A stretch of 64,000 nt of DNA from Cognatilysobacter xinjiangensis (GCF_014651995.1 NZ_BMXY01000002.1:124001-188000); one strand, 5' to 3'. Positions 11,030 through 20,847 are shown, counted from the first letter of the stretch. Translations and numbers: made by a program. The notes: a model not told the origin generated them from the sequence alone.

Positions 11030-12343
11030 ATGCGCTGGCTGCAACGCATACCGCTGACCGTGCGCTTCACGCTGATGGCGGCGCTGCATGCGCTGCTGGC
11101 GGCCGCGCTCGCCATGCTGCTCTACCGCTTCGTGCTGCACCACGTGGCGCCGTCGGTGCTGCTCGCCGTGCTGCTCGACCTGCCGTTGCTCGCCTATCAC
11201 GTTCGCCGCATGCTGGCGCCCGCGCATTCGCTGTTTCGTGCGCTCGCCGGCACCGTGGCCAGCTATCGCGACGGCGATTTCAGCTTCGGCCTGAAATGGG
11301 ACGGCGGCGGCGAGCTGCGCGAACTCGTCGACAGCCACAACGCGCTCGGCGACGTGCTTCGCGAGCAGCGCACCGCGCTGGTGCAGCGCGAGCTGCTGCT
11401 CGACACGATGGTGCAGAACACGCCGGTGGCGATGGTGCTGGTCGGGCCGTCGGGCCACATCGTGCACGGCAACCTCGCCGCGCGACGGATGCTCGGCGAA
11501 GGGCGGCGGCTCGAGGGGCGCGGCTTCGACGAACTGCTGGTCGACGCGCCCGATGCGCTGCGCGACGCGTTCGAGCGCGGCGGCGATGCGATGTTCACCG
11601 TCGGCGACGCCGACGACGAGGACGTCTACCACCTCTCGCGGCGCCAGTTCCGCCTCAACGGCCGTCGCCACGAGCTGGTGCTGCTGCGCCAGCTCACCGC
11701 CGAACTGCGCCGGCAGGAAGTGCAGACCTGGAAGAAGGTGATCCGCGTGATCAGCCACGAGCTCAACAACTCGCTGGCGCCGATCGCCTCGCTCGCGCAT
11801 TCGGGCGCCGAGCTGCTGCGGCGTGGACAGCACGAGAAGCTGCCGATCGCGCTGGCCACCATCGAGGAGCGCGCGCGGCACCTGGAAGGTTTCATCCGCG
11901 ACTACGCACGTTTCGCCAAGCTGCCGGCGCCGCGGCTGGAACCGGTGGAGTGGACGCGCTTCATCGCGCAGCTGCGCTCGCAGGTGGGCTTTCGCGGCGC
12001 GACTGAGGTCGAAGGCGTGGTACGCATCGACGTGGCGCAAATGGAGCAGGCACTGCTCAACCTGCTCAAGAACGCGCACGAGTCCGGCTCCGCGCACGAG
12101 GACGTGGAACTCGTACTGCGACGCCTGCCCGATGCCTGGCGCGTCGAGGTGCTCGATCGCGGCCACGGCATGAACGAGGCGGTGCTGGCGAACGCGCTGC
12201 TGCCGTTCTACTCGACCAAGCGCAACGGCACCGGCCTCGGGCTCGCACTCGTGCGGGAGATCGCCGAGGCGCATGGCGGGCGCGTGTCGCTGGCCAACCG
12301 CGAGGGCGGCGGGCTCTGCGTGTCGATGACGCTGCCGGCCTGA
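11030..12343 (+). CDS. Sensor histidine kinase (NtrY-like)
   Basis: A 437-residue membrane kinase and the partner of the NtrC-type regulator 28 bases upstream. Two N-terminal helices (LMAALHALLAAALAMLLYRF, PSVLLAVLLDLPLLAYHV) with almost no periplasmic loop suggest sensing within the membrane or by the exporter itself. A PAS domain follows (TMVQNTPVAMVLVGPSGHIV). The phospho-acceptor is His243 in ISHELNNSLAPI. The ATP-binding domain shows the N box LLNLLKNAHES and G boxes DRGHGMNE and GTGLGLALVREI. It ends 17 bases from the convergent cfa-like gene. Confidence 0.93.
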   Translation: MRWLQRIPLTVRFTLMAALHALLAAALAMLLYRFVLHHVAPSVLLAVLLDLPLLAYHVRRMLAPAHSLFRALAGTVASYRDGDFSFGLKWDGGGELRELVDSHNALGDVLREQRTALVQRELLLDTMVQNTPVAMVLVGPSGHIVHGNLAARRMLGEGRRLEGRGFDELLVDAPDALRDAFERGGDAMFTVGDADDEDVYHLSRRQFRLNGRRHELVLLRQLTAELRRQEVQTWKKVIRVISHELNNSLAPIASLAHSGAELLRRGQHEKLPIALATIEERARHLEGFIRDYARFAKLPAPRLEPVEWTRFIAQLRSQVGFRGATEVEGVVRIDVAQMEQALLNLLKNAHESGSAHEDVELVLRRLPDAWRVEVLDRGHGMNEAVLANALLPFYSTKRNGTGLGLALVREIAEAHGGRVSLANREGGGLCVSMTLPA

Positions 12344-12359
12344 CCGCCCGACTGCGCGG

Positions 12360-13523
12360 TCAGCGCACCGCCGCGTAGCCGCCCGGCACGCCGTCGGGCG
12401 ACAGCACAAGCTGCCAGAGCTGCGCCTGCCGGGTGCGGAACACCGCCATGCTCGCGGCGAGATAGAAGCGCCACATGCGGCGGAAGCGTTCGTCGTAGCG
12501 CGCCGGCAGGCTCGGCCAGGCACGCTCGATGTTCGCGCGCCAGGCCTGCAGCGTGCGGTCGTAGTCGGGGCCGAAGCCATGCCAGTCCTCCATCACGAAC
12601 AGGCCCTCGAACGCCTGCGTGATCTGCGCGGCCGAGGGCAGCATCGAGTTGGGGAAGATGTAGCGGCCGATCCACGGATCGGTGGCGCGTACCGACACGT
12701 TCGAGCCGATGGTGTGCAGCAGCGTCAGCCCGTCGGGCGCGAGGCAGCGACGCACGGTATCGAAATAGCGGCGGTAGTTGCGCAGGCCGACGTGCTCGAA
12801 CATGCCGATCGAGAACACGCGGTCGTAGCGGCCGTCGAGCTCGCGGTAGTCCTGCAGGCGGATCTCGACCGGCAGACCGCGGCACAGCTCGCGCGCGAGT
12901 GCTGCCTGTTCCTTCGAGATGGTCACGCCGACGCCACTCACGCCGTAGCGCTCGGCCATGAACTTCAGCGCCTCGCCCCAGCCACAGCCGATGTCCAGCA
13001 CCTTCATGCCGGGTGCGAGCTCCAGCTTGCGCGCGATGAGGTCCAGCTTGGCTTCCTGCGCCTCGTCGAGCGTCGCCGCACGCGCCCAGTAGCCGCAGCT
13101 GTAGACCATGCGCTCGCCCAGCATCGCGCGGAACAGGTCGTTGCCGAGGTCGTAGTGCACGCGGCCGACGCGCCGCGCGCGGCGGCGCGACTGCATGTTC
13201 AGCAGCGTGGCGCGCGCCACGGTCCACCAGGCGTCCAGCCCGTGCACGCGTTCGTGCAGGCGCGCGCGCATCAGCCGGGTCAGCAGGCCGTCGAGGTCGT
13301 CGGTCTCCCAAGCGCCATCCATGTAGGTCTCGCCGAGGCCCAGCGAGCCGCGGCTCAGCACCTCGGTGAAGAAGCGCGGGTCGCGCACGCGCAGGTCGGT
13401 GGGCGCCGTGCCGTCCAGGCGCACGCCGGCGGAGGCGAGCAGCTCGGCGACGCGTCGGCGCAGGCGGTCGGGGGCGGGACGTCGGGCGACGACGTCTTCG
13501 GCGGCATGCGGAGAAAGGGCCAT
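12360..13523 (-). CDS. cfa: Cyclopropane-fatty-acyl-phospholipid synthase family methyltransferase
   Basis: A 387-residue protein of the CFA synthase family, which transfers a methylene group from S-adenosylmethionine to unsaturated acyl chains of membrane phospholipids. Motif I of the methyltransferase fold is KVLDIGCGWGEALKFMAERY. The family-specific GVGVTISKEQ, the IGMFEHVG motif and the aromatic C-terminal region (WHGFGPDYDRTLQAW) are present. ATG 13523 has an AGGTG site 6 bases upstream and is preferred over the in-frame GTG 13538. Single gene. The exact product (cyclopropane or another methylated lipid) is not decided by sequence. Confidence 0.9.
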   Translation of the reverse strand: MALSPHAAEDVVARRPAPDRLRRRVAELLASAGVRLDGTAPTDLRVRDPRFFTEVLSRGSLGLGETYMDGAWETDDLDGLLTRLMRARLHERVHGLDAWWTVARATLLNMQSRRRARRVGRVHYDLGNDLFRAMLGERMVYSCGYWARAATLDEAQEAKLDLIARKLELAPGMKVLDIGCGWGEALKFMAERYGVSGVGVTISKEQAALARELCRGLPVEIRLQDYRELDGRYDRVFSIGMFEHVGLRNYRRYFDTVRRCLAPDGLTLLHTIGSNVSVRATDPWIGRYIFPNSMLPSAAQITQAFEGLFVMEDWHGFGPDYDRTLQAWRANIERAWPSLPARYDERFRRMWRFYLAASMAVFRTRQAQLWQLVLSPDGVPGGYAAVR

Positions 13524-13660
13524 GGATCGCACCTGCACCGGAATGACGACGGTTCCTGCGGCGCGGCCGCACCGCGGGGCCGCGCCGGAGCGGATCCTGT
13601 CTCGCCCGTGGCGGCCGCCGTCGAGTGTGCGTGAAGAACGTAAAGACGCCGCGATGAAGG

Positions 13661-14089
13661 CTAGCTGGCGCCGGCGTAGACGCCCGGCGCGTAGCGCTCC
13701 ATCAGCGAATCGGGATGCGCGGGTGGCGCGAACCCGTAGCGGGCGTAGAGGCCGTGCGCGTCGCGCGTGGCCAGCATGAAGCGGCGCAGGCCCTGCAGGC
13801 CCGGGTGCGCGAGCACGGCGTCCATGAGGCGCGCCGAAATCCCGTGTCCGCGCGCGTCTTCGAGCACGAACACGTCGGCGAGGTAGGCGAAGGTGGCGCA
13901 GTCCGTCACAACGCGTGCGAACGCGACCTGTCGATCGCCGAGGTAGCCGGAGAAGCAGAGCGAGTGGTCGAGCGCGCGCTCCACGACGTCGCGAGGAATG
14001 CCGGCCGCCCAGTACGACTCGCGCGACAGCCAGCCGTGCACGACGTCCACGTCGACCGCGTCACGGCCGATGCGGATGTCGACGGTCAC
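13661..14089 (-). CDS. GNAT family N-acetyltransferase
   Basis: A 142-residue acetyltransferase. The acetyl-CoA pyrophosphate-binding motif is [14 protein letters not shown] after the beta-4 strand [11 protein letters not shown], and the C-terminal [13 protein letters not shown] is typical of the fold. The GTG start at 14089 overlaps the glmU stop codon (GTGA), so the gene is translationally coupled to glmU. A similar GNAT gene downstream of glmU is common in this bacterial group, but the acceptor substrate is unknown. Confidence 0.9.
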   Translation of the reverse strand: MTVDIRIGRDAVDVDVVHGWLSRESYWAAGIPRDVVERALDHSLCFSGYLGDRQVAFARVVTDCATFAYLADVFVLEDARGHGISARLMDAVLAHPGLQGLRRFMLATRDAHGLYARYGFAPPAHPDSLMERYAPGVYAGAS

Positions 14090-15456
14090 TTGCGCGTCTT
14101 CACCGGCCGCTGCCAGCCCGGCAGCGTGACCTGCCGCGCGCGGGCGAGCGTGAGCTCGCCTTCCGGCGCGTCGCGGGTGATCACCGAACCGGCCGCGATG
14201 GTCGCGCCGCGGCCCACCGTCACCGGCGCCACCAGCGCGCTGTTGGAGCCGATGAAGGCTTCGTCCTCGATCGTCGTGCGGTGCTTGTTGGCGCCGTCGT
14301 AGTTGCAGGTGATGGTGCCGGCGCCGACGTTGACCTTGGTGCCGATCACCGCGTCGCCCACGTAGCTCAGGTGGTTGGCCTTGCTGGCCACGCCCATCAC
14401 GGTGTTCTTGGTCTCGACGAAGTTGCCGATGTGCACGCCGTCGGCGAGCACGGTGCCCGGGCGCAGCCGCGCGAACGGGCCGATCTGCGCGGCGCCTTCG
14501 ACCACCACGCCCTCGAGGTCGCAGTGCGCACGCACCTCGGTGCCGGGACCGAGCTTGACGTCCTTGAGCCTGCAGAACGGCCCGATGCGCACCCCGTCGC
14601 CGAGCTCGACCTCGCCTTCGAGGATCACGTCGACGTCGATCTCCACGTCCAGCCCCACGCGCACCACGCCGCGCTGGTCGAAGCGATCCGGGTCGACGAT
14701 GCTCGCGCCCGCCACGCACAGCGCCTGCGCGCAGCGGCGCTGCAGCGCGCGCTCGAGCTGCGCGAGCTGCCAGCGGTCGTTGGCGCCCTCGACCTCGACG
14801 GGGTCCTCCACCAGCACGATCTCGGCCGGGCTGAACTCGTCGGCCGCGGCGGCGAACACGTCGGTGAGGTAGTACTCGCCCTGCGCGTTGTCGTTGGACA
14901 GGTGCCCCAGCCAGCGCCGCAGCGGCTCGGCATCGGCGACGAGGATGCCGGTGTTGACGGTGGTGATCTCGCGGTCGTCGTCGCTGGCGTCCTTGTGCTC
15001 GACGATGCGCGCCACCTTGCCCGCGGCGTCGCGCACCACGCGGCCGTAGCCGGTGGGATCGTCGAGTTCGGTGGCGAGCATGGCGATCCGGCCTTCGGCT
15101 TCGAGCAGGCGCTCGAGCGTCTCGGTGCGGATCAGCGGCACGTCGCCGTAGAGCACCAGCACGCGCGCGTCCTGCTCGACCTGTGGCATCGCCTGCACGA
15201 CGGCGTGGCCGGTGCCGAGGCGTTCGGCCTGCTCGATCCAGTCGAGGTCGTCCTGGCCTTCGAAGGCGTCGCGCACCTGCTCGCCGCGATGGCCGTAGAC
15301 CACGTGGATTCCGGCGGGCTCGAGGGTGCGCGCGGTGTCGACGACGTGCTGCAGCATCGGCACGCCCGCCACCGTCTGCAGCACCTTCGGTTTCGCGGAC
15401 TTCATGCGCTTGCCTTCGCCGGCAGCGAGGATGACGACGTGGAGCGGCGCGGCCAT
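14086..15456 (-). CDS. glmU: Bifunctional UDP-N-acetylglucosamine pyrophosphorylase / glucosamine-1-phosphate N-acetyltransferase
   Basis: A complete 456-residue GlmU. The N-terminal uridyltransferase domain has [18 protein letters not shown] (usually GxGTRMxSxxPK; Lys replaces Thr here), the YGDVPLI metal-binding Asp and the GVNNR-equivalent [13 protein letters not shown]. The C-terminal left-handed beta helix shows hexapeptide repeats and the acetyltransferase residues around [20 protein letters not shown] and NYDGANKH. It acts after GlmS and GlmM to give UDP-GlcNAc. First gene of a unit with the GNAT gene, diverging from the GT-C-like gene at 15552. Confidence 0.97.
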   Translation of the reverse strand: MAAPLHVVILAAGEGKRMKSAKPKVLQTVAGVPMLQHVVDTARTLEPAGIHVVYGHRGEQVRDAFEGQDDLDWIEQAERLGTGHAVVQAMPQVEQDARVLVLYGDVPLIRTETLERLLEAEGRIAMLATELDDPTGYGRVVRDAAGKVARIVEHKDASDDDREITTVNTGILVADAEPLRRWLGHLSNDNAQGEYYLTDVFAAAADEFSPAEIVLVEDPVEVEGANDRWQLAQLERALQRRCAQALCVAGASIVDPDRFDQRGVVRVGLDVEIDVDVILEGEVELGDGVRIGPFCRLKDVKLGPGTEVRAHCDLEGVVVEGAAQIGPFARLRPGTVLADGVHIGNFVETKNTVMGVASKANHLSYVGDAVIGTKVNVGAGTITCNYDGANKHRTTIEDEAFIGSNSALVAPVTVGRGATIAAGSVITRDAPEGELTLARARQVTLPGWQRPVKTRK

Positions 15457-15551
15457 GGCGGATCCGGAAAGCGGGAAAGCGTCGATTCTAGCGGCGACGC
15501 GCAGGCGCGGCGGTCAAGGCGCACATGCGACGCGCGCGGCGACTGCTTACC

Positions 15552-17555
15552 ATGCCGCGCGTGCAGACCCCGACCCTTTCCACGACGCCCGGCGTCCCGT
15601 TGCAGCGACGCCTCGTCGAGGCGGGCCTGCTCGCCTGCGCGGCCGGCCTCGTCATCCACCGCACCTGGGTGGAACTGCCCGCGGGGCGTTTCGGCGAATC
15701 GCTCGCGCTCGCGCTGCTGTGGCTGGGCCTGGCCTGGGTGCTGCGGCGCGTACGCGCGATGCGCATGGCCGACGCCATGGCGATCGTCGGCCTGCTTGCG
15801 CTGGTCGCGATGGCCGGGCCGCTGCCGGTGCTCGCGACCGTGTTGCTGGCTGCGGGCGCGATGGCGATCGGCAGCCTGTTCGTGTGCGACGCAGCGCTCG
15901 CGTTCGTCGTCGGCGCAGGCGTCGTTGCCGGCGTCGTCGGCTGGCTGCTGCCGCTGCCCGTGCATCGCGCGTGGCTCTACGCGCCGCTGCTGCTGGCGCT
16001 GGTGTTCGCACGCCGGCGCGTACTCGCCGACATGGCGCGCACATCGCTGGCCGAGTGGCACGCGTCGGTGCACGCGTCGCCCCGCGTCGCCGCGGCCGGG
16101 ATGCTCGCACTCGGGCTCGCGTCGGCCGGTGCTTGGCTGCCGACGATGCAGTACGACGACCTCGCGTATCACCTCGGCCTGCCCTGGCAACTGCTGCGCA
16201 ACGGGCGCTACGCGCTCGACACCTCCATGCAGGCCTGGGCACTCGCACCATGGGCGGGCGACGTGCTGCAGGGCATCGCGCAGGTGCTCGCACGGGCCGA
16301 AGCGCGCGGTCCGCTGGATACCGCGTGGCTGCTCGCGTCGGCCGCGTTGGTCGCGCGCATCGCCGGGCGCCTCGGCGCGCCCGTCGAATTCCGCTGGATG
16401 GCCGTGGCCTTGCTCGCGACACTGCCGCCCGTCACCGCGCTTCTCGGCGGCATGCAGACCGAGCTCCCGGCGATGGCCGCGATGCTGGCGCTGCTCGCAC
16501 TGGCCACGCGCGACGAGCCACGCGGCCTGCTCGCCGTGGGCGTGCTGGCGGGTTTTCTCGGCGGGCTCAAGGCGATGCATCCGCTGGCCGCGATCGGGCT
16601 GGTCGCGATCGCCGTCGCGCGGACCGCACGCGGGCGTGGCGTCGTCACCCCGCTGCTGGCCGTCGCGCTGGCGCTCGGCATCGCCGCATCGAGCTATGCG
16701 ACGGCGTGGCGCATCTGCGGCAATCCCGTGCTGCCGCTGTTCAATGACGTGTTCCTCTCGCGCTGCTTCGCGCCGACCGCGTTCAACGACGCGCGCTGGC
16801 AGGCGCTGCCCGGCCTGCCGCTGCCGTGGTCGATGACCTTCCTGACCGGGCGTCATCTGGAGGCCTTCGACGGCGGCCTGGGCATGTTGCTCATCGCACT
16901 GGCGGGTGCGGCCTTCGCCGCGCTGTTCGACCGCCGTACGCGCTGGCCGGCGGTCGCCGGGTTGCTGGCGGTCGTACTGCCGATGACGGTGATCGCGTAT
17001 GCGCGCTACGTCGTCCCGGGCATCGTGGTGATGCTGCCGGTGGTGGTGGCCACCCTCGTGCGGCTGTACACACGGCGCACCGCGCTGGTGATGCTCGCGG
17101 CGCTCTGCGTGCTCGACCTCGCGTACCAAGCCAATGCGAACTGGATGCTGCATACCGGTGCGATCAAGCGTGCGGTCGGCGCACTGGGCCGCGATGCGCC
17201 GCTGTTCGACCGCTACGTGCCCGAGCGCAGCCTCATCGACGCGATCCGCCGCCGCTGGCCGGATGCGCGCGTGCTCGACCTCGGCGACGCCAGCCACGCC
17301 GAACTCGCCGGCAACGGCCTCACCACCACCTGGTACGCACCGGTCCTGCATGCGGACGCGCTAGCCGCCGACCAGGACGCGACCGGCGCCGTCTGGGCAC
17401 GCTTGCTGCAGGCGCGTGAGGTCGACTTCGTGCTGCTGCGCGCCAAGGACGCCACGCCGGCGCGGCGCGCCGGCCTCGCGCGTGCGGGCGCCCACCGCGC
17501 GATGACCGCCGGGCCTGTAGAGTGCTGGCGCCTTGCACGCGACGCATCCGAATGA
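15552..17555 (+). CDS. Polytopic membrane protein, probable GT-C type glycosyltransferase
   Basis: A 667-residue protein with about a dozen hydrophobic helices and a soluble C-terminal part of about 130 residues. After an N-terminal membrane region the sequence LPTMQYDDLAYHLGLPWQLL resembles the acidic first-loop motif of GT-C enzymes (ArnT/PMT-like), which move sugars from polyprenyl phosphate carriers at the periplasmic face. I do not recognise a specific family. ATG 15552 is chosen over 15525 to avoid an arginine-rich extension. The stop overlaps the ATG of gtrA (ATGA), which supports a role in polyprenyl-sugar transfer to a surface glycan. Confidence 0.7.
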   Translation: MPRVQTPTLSTTPGVPLQRRLVEAGLLACAAGLVIHRTWVELPAGRFGESLALALLWLGLAWVLRRVRAMRMADAMAIVGLLALVAMAGPLPVLATVLLAAGAMAIGSLFVCDAALAFVVGAGVVAGVVGWLLPLPVHRAWLYAPLLLALVFARRRVLADMARTSLAEWHASVHASPRVAAAGMLALGLASAGAWLPTMQYDDLAYHLGLPWQLLRNGRYALDTSMQAWALAPWAGDVLQGIAQVLARAEARGPLDTAWLLASAALVARIAGRLGAPVEFRWMAVALLATLPPVTALLGGMQTELPAMAAMLALLALATRDEPRGLLAVGVLAGFLGGLKAMHPLAAIGLVAIAVARTARGRGVVTPLLAVALALGIAASSYATAWRICGNPVLPLFNDVFLSRCFAPTAFNDARWQALPGLPLPWSMTFLTGRHLEAFDGGLGMLLIALAGAAFAALFDRRTRWPAVAGLLAVVLPMTVIAYARYVVPGIVVMLPVVVATLVRLYTRRTALVMLAALCVLDLAYQANANWMLHTGAIKRAVGALGRDAPLFDRYVPERSLIDAIRRRWPDARVLDLGDASHAELAGNGLTTTWYAPVLHADALAADQDATGAVWARLLQAREVDFVLLRAKDATPARRAGLARAGAHRAMTAGPVECWRLARDASE

Positions 17556-17935
17556 GCCTGAGTCGACAGAGCCGTGCCTACCTCACGATCGGCCTCGTGC
17601 AGTGGCTGGTCGACTGGGCTGTGGTGGTCGCGCTCAGCCACGCCGGCATGCTGATCGAGCCCGCGAACGTGGTCGGTCGCGTCGCCGGCGCGATGCTCGG
17701 CTTCTGGATGAACGGCCGCTTCACCTTCAACGGCGAGGAAACCGCACTGGGCGGTACGCAGTTCCGTCGCTTCGCGCTGATGTGGGTCGGCACGACGATC
17801 CTGAGTACGTGGGCGCTTGGCGCCATCGACGATGTCATCGGCCTGCATTGGGCCTGGCTGGCCAAGCCCGCCGTCGAATTCATGCTCGGCGTGATCGGCT
17901 TCGTGCTGTCGCGCCACTGGGTCTATCGCCGCTGA
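17552..17935 (+). CDS. GtrA family membrane protein
   Basis: A 127-residue GtrA-like protein with four hydrophobic segments and the family hallmarks: LTIGLVQWLVDWAVVVAL at the N-terminus, NVVGRVAGAMLGFWMNGRFTF in the middle (first helix pair) and FVLSRHWVYRR at the end. GtrA proteins are thought to flip or hand over undecaprenyl-phosphate-linked sugars across the inner membrane. The start overlaps the stop of the GT-C-like gene, so the two probably form a donor-flipping and transfer pair for modification of LPS O-antigen or another envelope polymer. Confidence 0.9.
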   Translation: MSLSRQSRAYLTIGLVQWLVDWAVVVALSHAGMLIEPANVVGRVAGAMLGFWMNGRFTFNGEETALGGTQFRRFALMWVGTTILSTWALGAIDDVIGLHWAWLAKPAVEFMLGVIGFVLSRHWVYRR

Positions 17936-18048
17936 GTCCCGAGCGGACTTGAGCGGCCGTTCATCGCCGCTTCGCTACATCTTCCACGGCCGGTGCGATC
18001 CGGCCGGCCGTCGCCGCGGGCGGAGCGCGGCAGAGGGAGGAAGAGGCG

Positions 18049-18540
18049 ATGCACCTACGTCACGGGGCGCCTGTCGAGCTGTGGCAGGCGCTGGTATCCG
18101 AAGCCGCCGAGCGCGCGGGGTGCGCGCACGACGAGTCGCGCGAGAGCTATCTCGTCTTCATGCTGCTGCGCCACCAGAAGGACGGCCAGCTGCTGACGCG
18201 AACGCAGGCACTCGACTGGCTGCGTGCGCATGCGCAGGCCGGGCGGCTGCGCGACCAATCGCTGCGCGAGGTGGGCGACCGCTGCCTGCTGATCGCCGGC
18301 CTGTACCCCGCGCTCGCCGAGCGCCGGCGGGTCGACGTCGGCTACTTCATGGATCTCGGCCGCAGCGCGTACCTCGGCATCGCCGACGCCGGCCGCTCGG
18401 CGTATGCCGCGCTGTTCCGTCAGCTCGCCGCGGGCTACGAGGACCTCGTGTGCACGCTGCGCGCCGTGCGCCCCGACATGGTCGGCATGCGCATCGACTT
18501 CGAGCGCCTTGCGCTGATGCCGGCACCCGGCCGGCGCTGA
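18049..18540 (+). CDS. Hypothetical protein (163 aa)
   Basis: A helical soluble protein without signal peptide or transmembrane segment. Notable stretches are RESYLVFMLLRHQKDGQLLT near residue 31 and LREVGDRCLLIAGLYPALAE near residue 70, where a Cys sits in a hydrophobic helix. The final 40 residues also look helical. I do not recognise the family. It resembles conserved hypothetical proteins of xanthomonads in composition only. A plausible site GAGGAAGAGGCG precedes the ATG. It stands alone and ends at a hairpin shared with the opposite-strand gene at 18593. Confidence 0.72.
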   Translation: MHLRHGAPVELWQALVSEAAERAGCAHDESRESYLVFMLLRHQKDGQLLTRTQALDWLRAHAQAGRLRDQSLREVGDRCLLIAGLYPALAERRRVDVGYFMDLGRSAYLGIADAGRSAYAALFRQLAAGYEDLVCTLRAVRPDMVGMRIDFERLALMPAPGRR

Positions 18541-18546
18541 AACGAA

Positions 18547-18571
18547 GACCGCCGGCGCGAGGCCGGCGGTC
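18547..18571. terminator. Hairpin between convergent genes, candidate bidirectional terminator
   Basis: Perfect ten-base arms GACCGCCGGC and GCCGGCGGTC with a 5-base loop, starting 6 bases after the stop of the 163-residue protein and 22 bases before the stop of the convergent gene. T-tracts are absent on both sides, so termination efficiency is uncertain. Confidence 0.55.
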
Positions 18572-18592
18572 GGTTGACGCGAAAGCGAAGGT

Positions 18593-18970
18593 CTACTGCA
18601 GCTCCGCCGGTGTCGGCAGAACGGGTACGACCTCCGTCCTTTCAATCTGCGCAGTGCCCACGCGCTCGCCATACTCGATGATCTCGTCGGCCGTCATGCC
18701 GGCGACGCGCTCTTTGATTCTCGCGATTCCCAGGCTGTGCATTTCCGGGTGATCGACGACGTCGCTCGCGGTCTTAACGCCTGCCAAATTGATCTTGAGC
18801 ATGGCCTCCAGCAGCTTTTGCTTCTTCGACGCGTTGCTGGACGCCACCATGCGCTTCCAGCTCGCCTCCGCCGCCGCGTCCGACGATGCATCGAGCCGCA
18901 CCGGCTCTGCTGCGTGCGCCGTTGTTGCGATAAGCATCGCCAGCATGGCGACGAGAACCCGCTTCTTCAT
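18593..18970 (-). CDS. Small exported protein, possibly DUF6694-like
   Basis: A 125-residue protein with a clear signal peptide (MKKRVLVAMLAMLIATTAHA, cleavage after AHA). The mature part is helical and polar: RLDASSDAAAEASWKRMVAS, KQKLLEAMLKI and GMTADEIIEYGERV. The order Ser-rich start, KMxxSL-like helix, GKTxDEIIxxA-like end resembles DUF6694 proteins, an uncharacterised group of small exported or lipoproteins; this is a tentative match. ATG 18970 has GGATCGATC upstream, a modest site. It starts 35 bases after btuB on the same strand and could be cotranscribed, which would place it under cobalamin control. Confidence 0.68.
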   Translation of the reverse strand: MKKRVLVAMLAMLIATTAHAAEPVRLDASSDAAAEASWKRMVASSNASKKQKLLEAMLKINLAGVKTASDVVDHPEMHSLGIARIKERVAGMTADEIIEYGERVGTAQIERTEVVPVLPTPAELQ

Positions 18971-19004
18971 GATCGATCCTCCGTGACGCCGCGTTCCTGC
19001 GGCC

Positions 19005-20828
19005 CTAGCGCGACGGAGCATATCGCAGCGTCACGAACAGGCCGCGGCCGGGCTGGCGGTAGAACTCCACGGTCTCGTAGTCGCGATCGAACAGGTTCTC
19101 CACGCGGGCCTGCACACGCCAGTCGGCATTGAAGGCGTACTCGGCGCGCAGGTCGAACGTGGCGAAGCCGCCGAGCCGGCGCGTATTGGCGAGGTCGTCG
19201 TAACGCTCCCCTTCGCCGGACGCGGTGACGCCGAGCCTGAACGCACCGAACTCGCGATCGAGGTCGAGGCGCGCGCTCTGGCGCGCACGACGCGGCAGCG
19301 TGTGCACGTCGCCCGCGACCGTACGGTTGTCGGCATCGACCCAGCTGAGGCTCGCGTTGGCGATCCATCCCGCGATCGTCGTATCGCCGCCGAGCTCGGC
19401 GCCGCGCAGGCGCGCTCGCTCGATGTTCTCGGGGCGACGCGTGAGCGAGCTGTAGGCGATGAGGTCGTCGACGTCGGTCTGGTAGACGTCCAGCCGCAGG
19501 TTGGCGACCTTGGACTTCCAGGACAGCCCGCCCTCGACGGTGCGCGCGCGTTCCGGTGAGAGTTCGGGGTTGCTGTAGCCGAACGGGTAGTAGAGCTCGT
19601 TGAACGTCGGCGCCTTGAACGCGGTGCCGGCGCCGAGGGTCAGGCGCCAGTCGCGCCCGAGGTCGAAGCCGATGGCGAGGTTGCCCGTGTCGTGCTCGCC
19701 GAACTGTTCGTTGTCGTCGCGGCGCGCGCTGGCCTGCAGGTCGAAGGCGCCGAAGTCGCCCTGGTACTGCAGGAAGCCTGCGCGATCGATGCGGCGCACG
19801 CGGACGTATTCGGTGGTGCTGCTCACCTGGTCGCGCTGCCACTCGGTGCCCGCGCTCAGGCGCTGGCCGGCCGCAAGAACGAAGTCGCCCTGCAGCGACA
19901 CGGTGTCGCGGTTGCTGGCGAAGTCGCCGGCGAACACGTCGTCGCTGAAGTTGTCCGAGGCATCGCGGTTGCGGCCGGCCTGCGCGCGCAGCGATGCGCG
20001 CTCGGCGAGCTTCCACGTCAGCCCGGCGCCGGCGACCTGCTGCACCGTCTTCGAGCGGTTGTAGTAGCCGTCGTATTCGTTGTCGCCCTCGGCGCGCAGC
20101 GCGTTGCCGTCCAGCGTGAGGCCATCAACGAGCTCGACGCCTGCACGCAGCGACACGGAGTCGCGCGTGTAACCGTCGCGATCGGGCTCGTCGGCGAAGC
20201 AGCCGCCGCTGAAGGATGCGCGGCAGGAGTCGTAGCCGCGCGTCTGCTGGCGTGCGGCGTCGATGCCGAACCAGCCGCGGCCGATGCGGCCGCCGAGGCC
20301 GGCACCGGCTTCATAGGTATCGCGGCTGCCGGCACCCAGCGAGAAGCGCGGCGACACCGCGCCCGCGTCGCGACGGGTGAAGATCTGGATGACGCCGCCG
20401 ATCGCCTCGCTGCCGTACAGGCTCGAGCGCGGGCCTCGCACGATCTCGATGCGCTCGATCAGCTCGACCGGGATGTCCTGGAACGAAACGAGGCCGGACG
20501 TCGCCGAGCCCATGCGCACGCCGTCGACCAGCACCAGCACGTGGTCGGATTCGCTGCCGCGCAGGAACAGCGTGCTGAGCTTGCCGAGGCCGCCCTGGTT
20601 GCCGATCGACACGCCGGCGCGGCCGCGCAGCAGGTCGGGCAGCGAGCGCGCCTGGCTGCGCTCGATCTCCTCGCGGTCGATGACCTCGACGGCGGCGAGC
20701 ACGTCGCGCACGGCGATCGGCGTGCGGTTGGCGGTCACCACGACCTCGTCGAGCGGGTCGGTGGCGTCGGCAAGGGCAGGCATGGCGAGCGCGGCCAGTA
20801 CGGCCGCGGAAAGGATTCGGAACGTCAT
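19005..20828 (-). CDS. btuB: TonB-dependent vitamin B12 receptor BtuB
   Basis: A 607-residue outer-membrane receptor with a signal peptide (ILSAAVLAALAMPALADA), a TonB box (DEVVVTANRTP), a plug domain (VEVIDREEIERSQARSLPDLL, LVLVDGVRMGSA, ERIEIVRGPRSSLYGSEAIG) and a 22-strand-type beta barrel ending FVTLRYAPSR. The length and the plug sequence fit BtuB. The cobalamin riboswitch in the leader confirms the substrate more strongly than the protein alone. The last residue is Arg and not the usual aromatic residue. GGAG lies about 10 bases before the ATG. No btuF/btuC/btuD genes are present in the window. Confidence 0.94.
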   Translation of the reverse strand: MTFRILSAAVLAALAMPALADATDPLDEVVVTANRTPIAVRDVLAAVEVIDREEIERSQARSLPDLLRGRAGVSIGNQGGLGKLSTLFLRGSESDHVLVLVDGVRMGSATSGLVSFQDIPVELIERIEIVRGPRSSLYGSEAIGGVIQIFTRRDAGAVSPRFSLGAGSRDTYEAGAGLGGRIGRGWFGIDAARQQTRGYDSCRASFSGGCFADEPDRDGYTRDSVSLRAGVELVDGLTLDGNALRAEGDNEYDGYYNRSKTVQQVAGAGLTWKLAERASLRAQAGRNRDASDNFSDDVFAGDFASNRDTVSLQGDFVLAAGQRLSAGTEWQRDQVSSTTEYVRVRRIDRAGFLQYQGDFGAFDLQASARRDDNEQFGEHDTGNLAIGFDLGRDWRLTLGAGTAFKAPTFNELYYPFGYSNPELSPERARTVEGGLSWKSKVANLRLDVYQTDVDDLIAYSSLTRRPENIERARLRGAELGGDTTIAGWIANASLSWVDADNRTVAGDVHTLPRRARQSARLDLDREFGAFRLGVTASGEGERYDDLANTRRLGGFATFDLRAEYAFNADWRVQARVENLFDRDYETVEFYRQPGRGLFVTLRYAPSR

Positions 20829-20847
20829 CGGTACAGCACTCCAGCGG

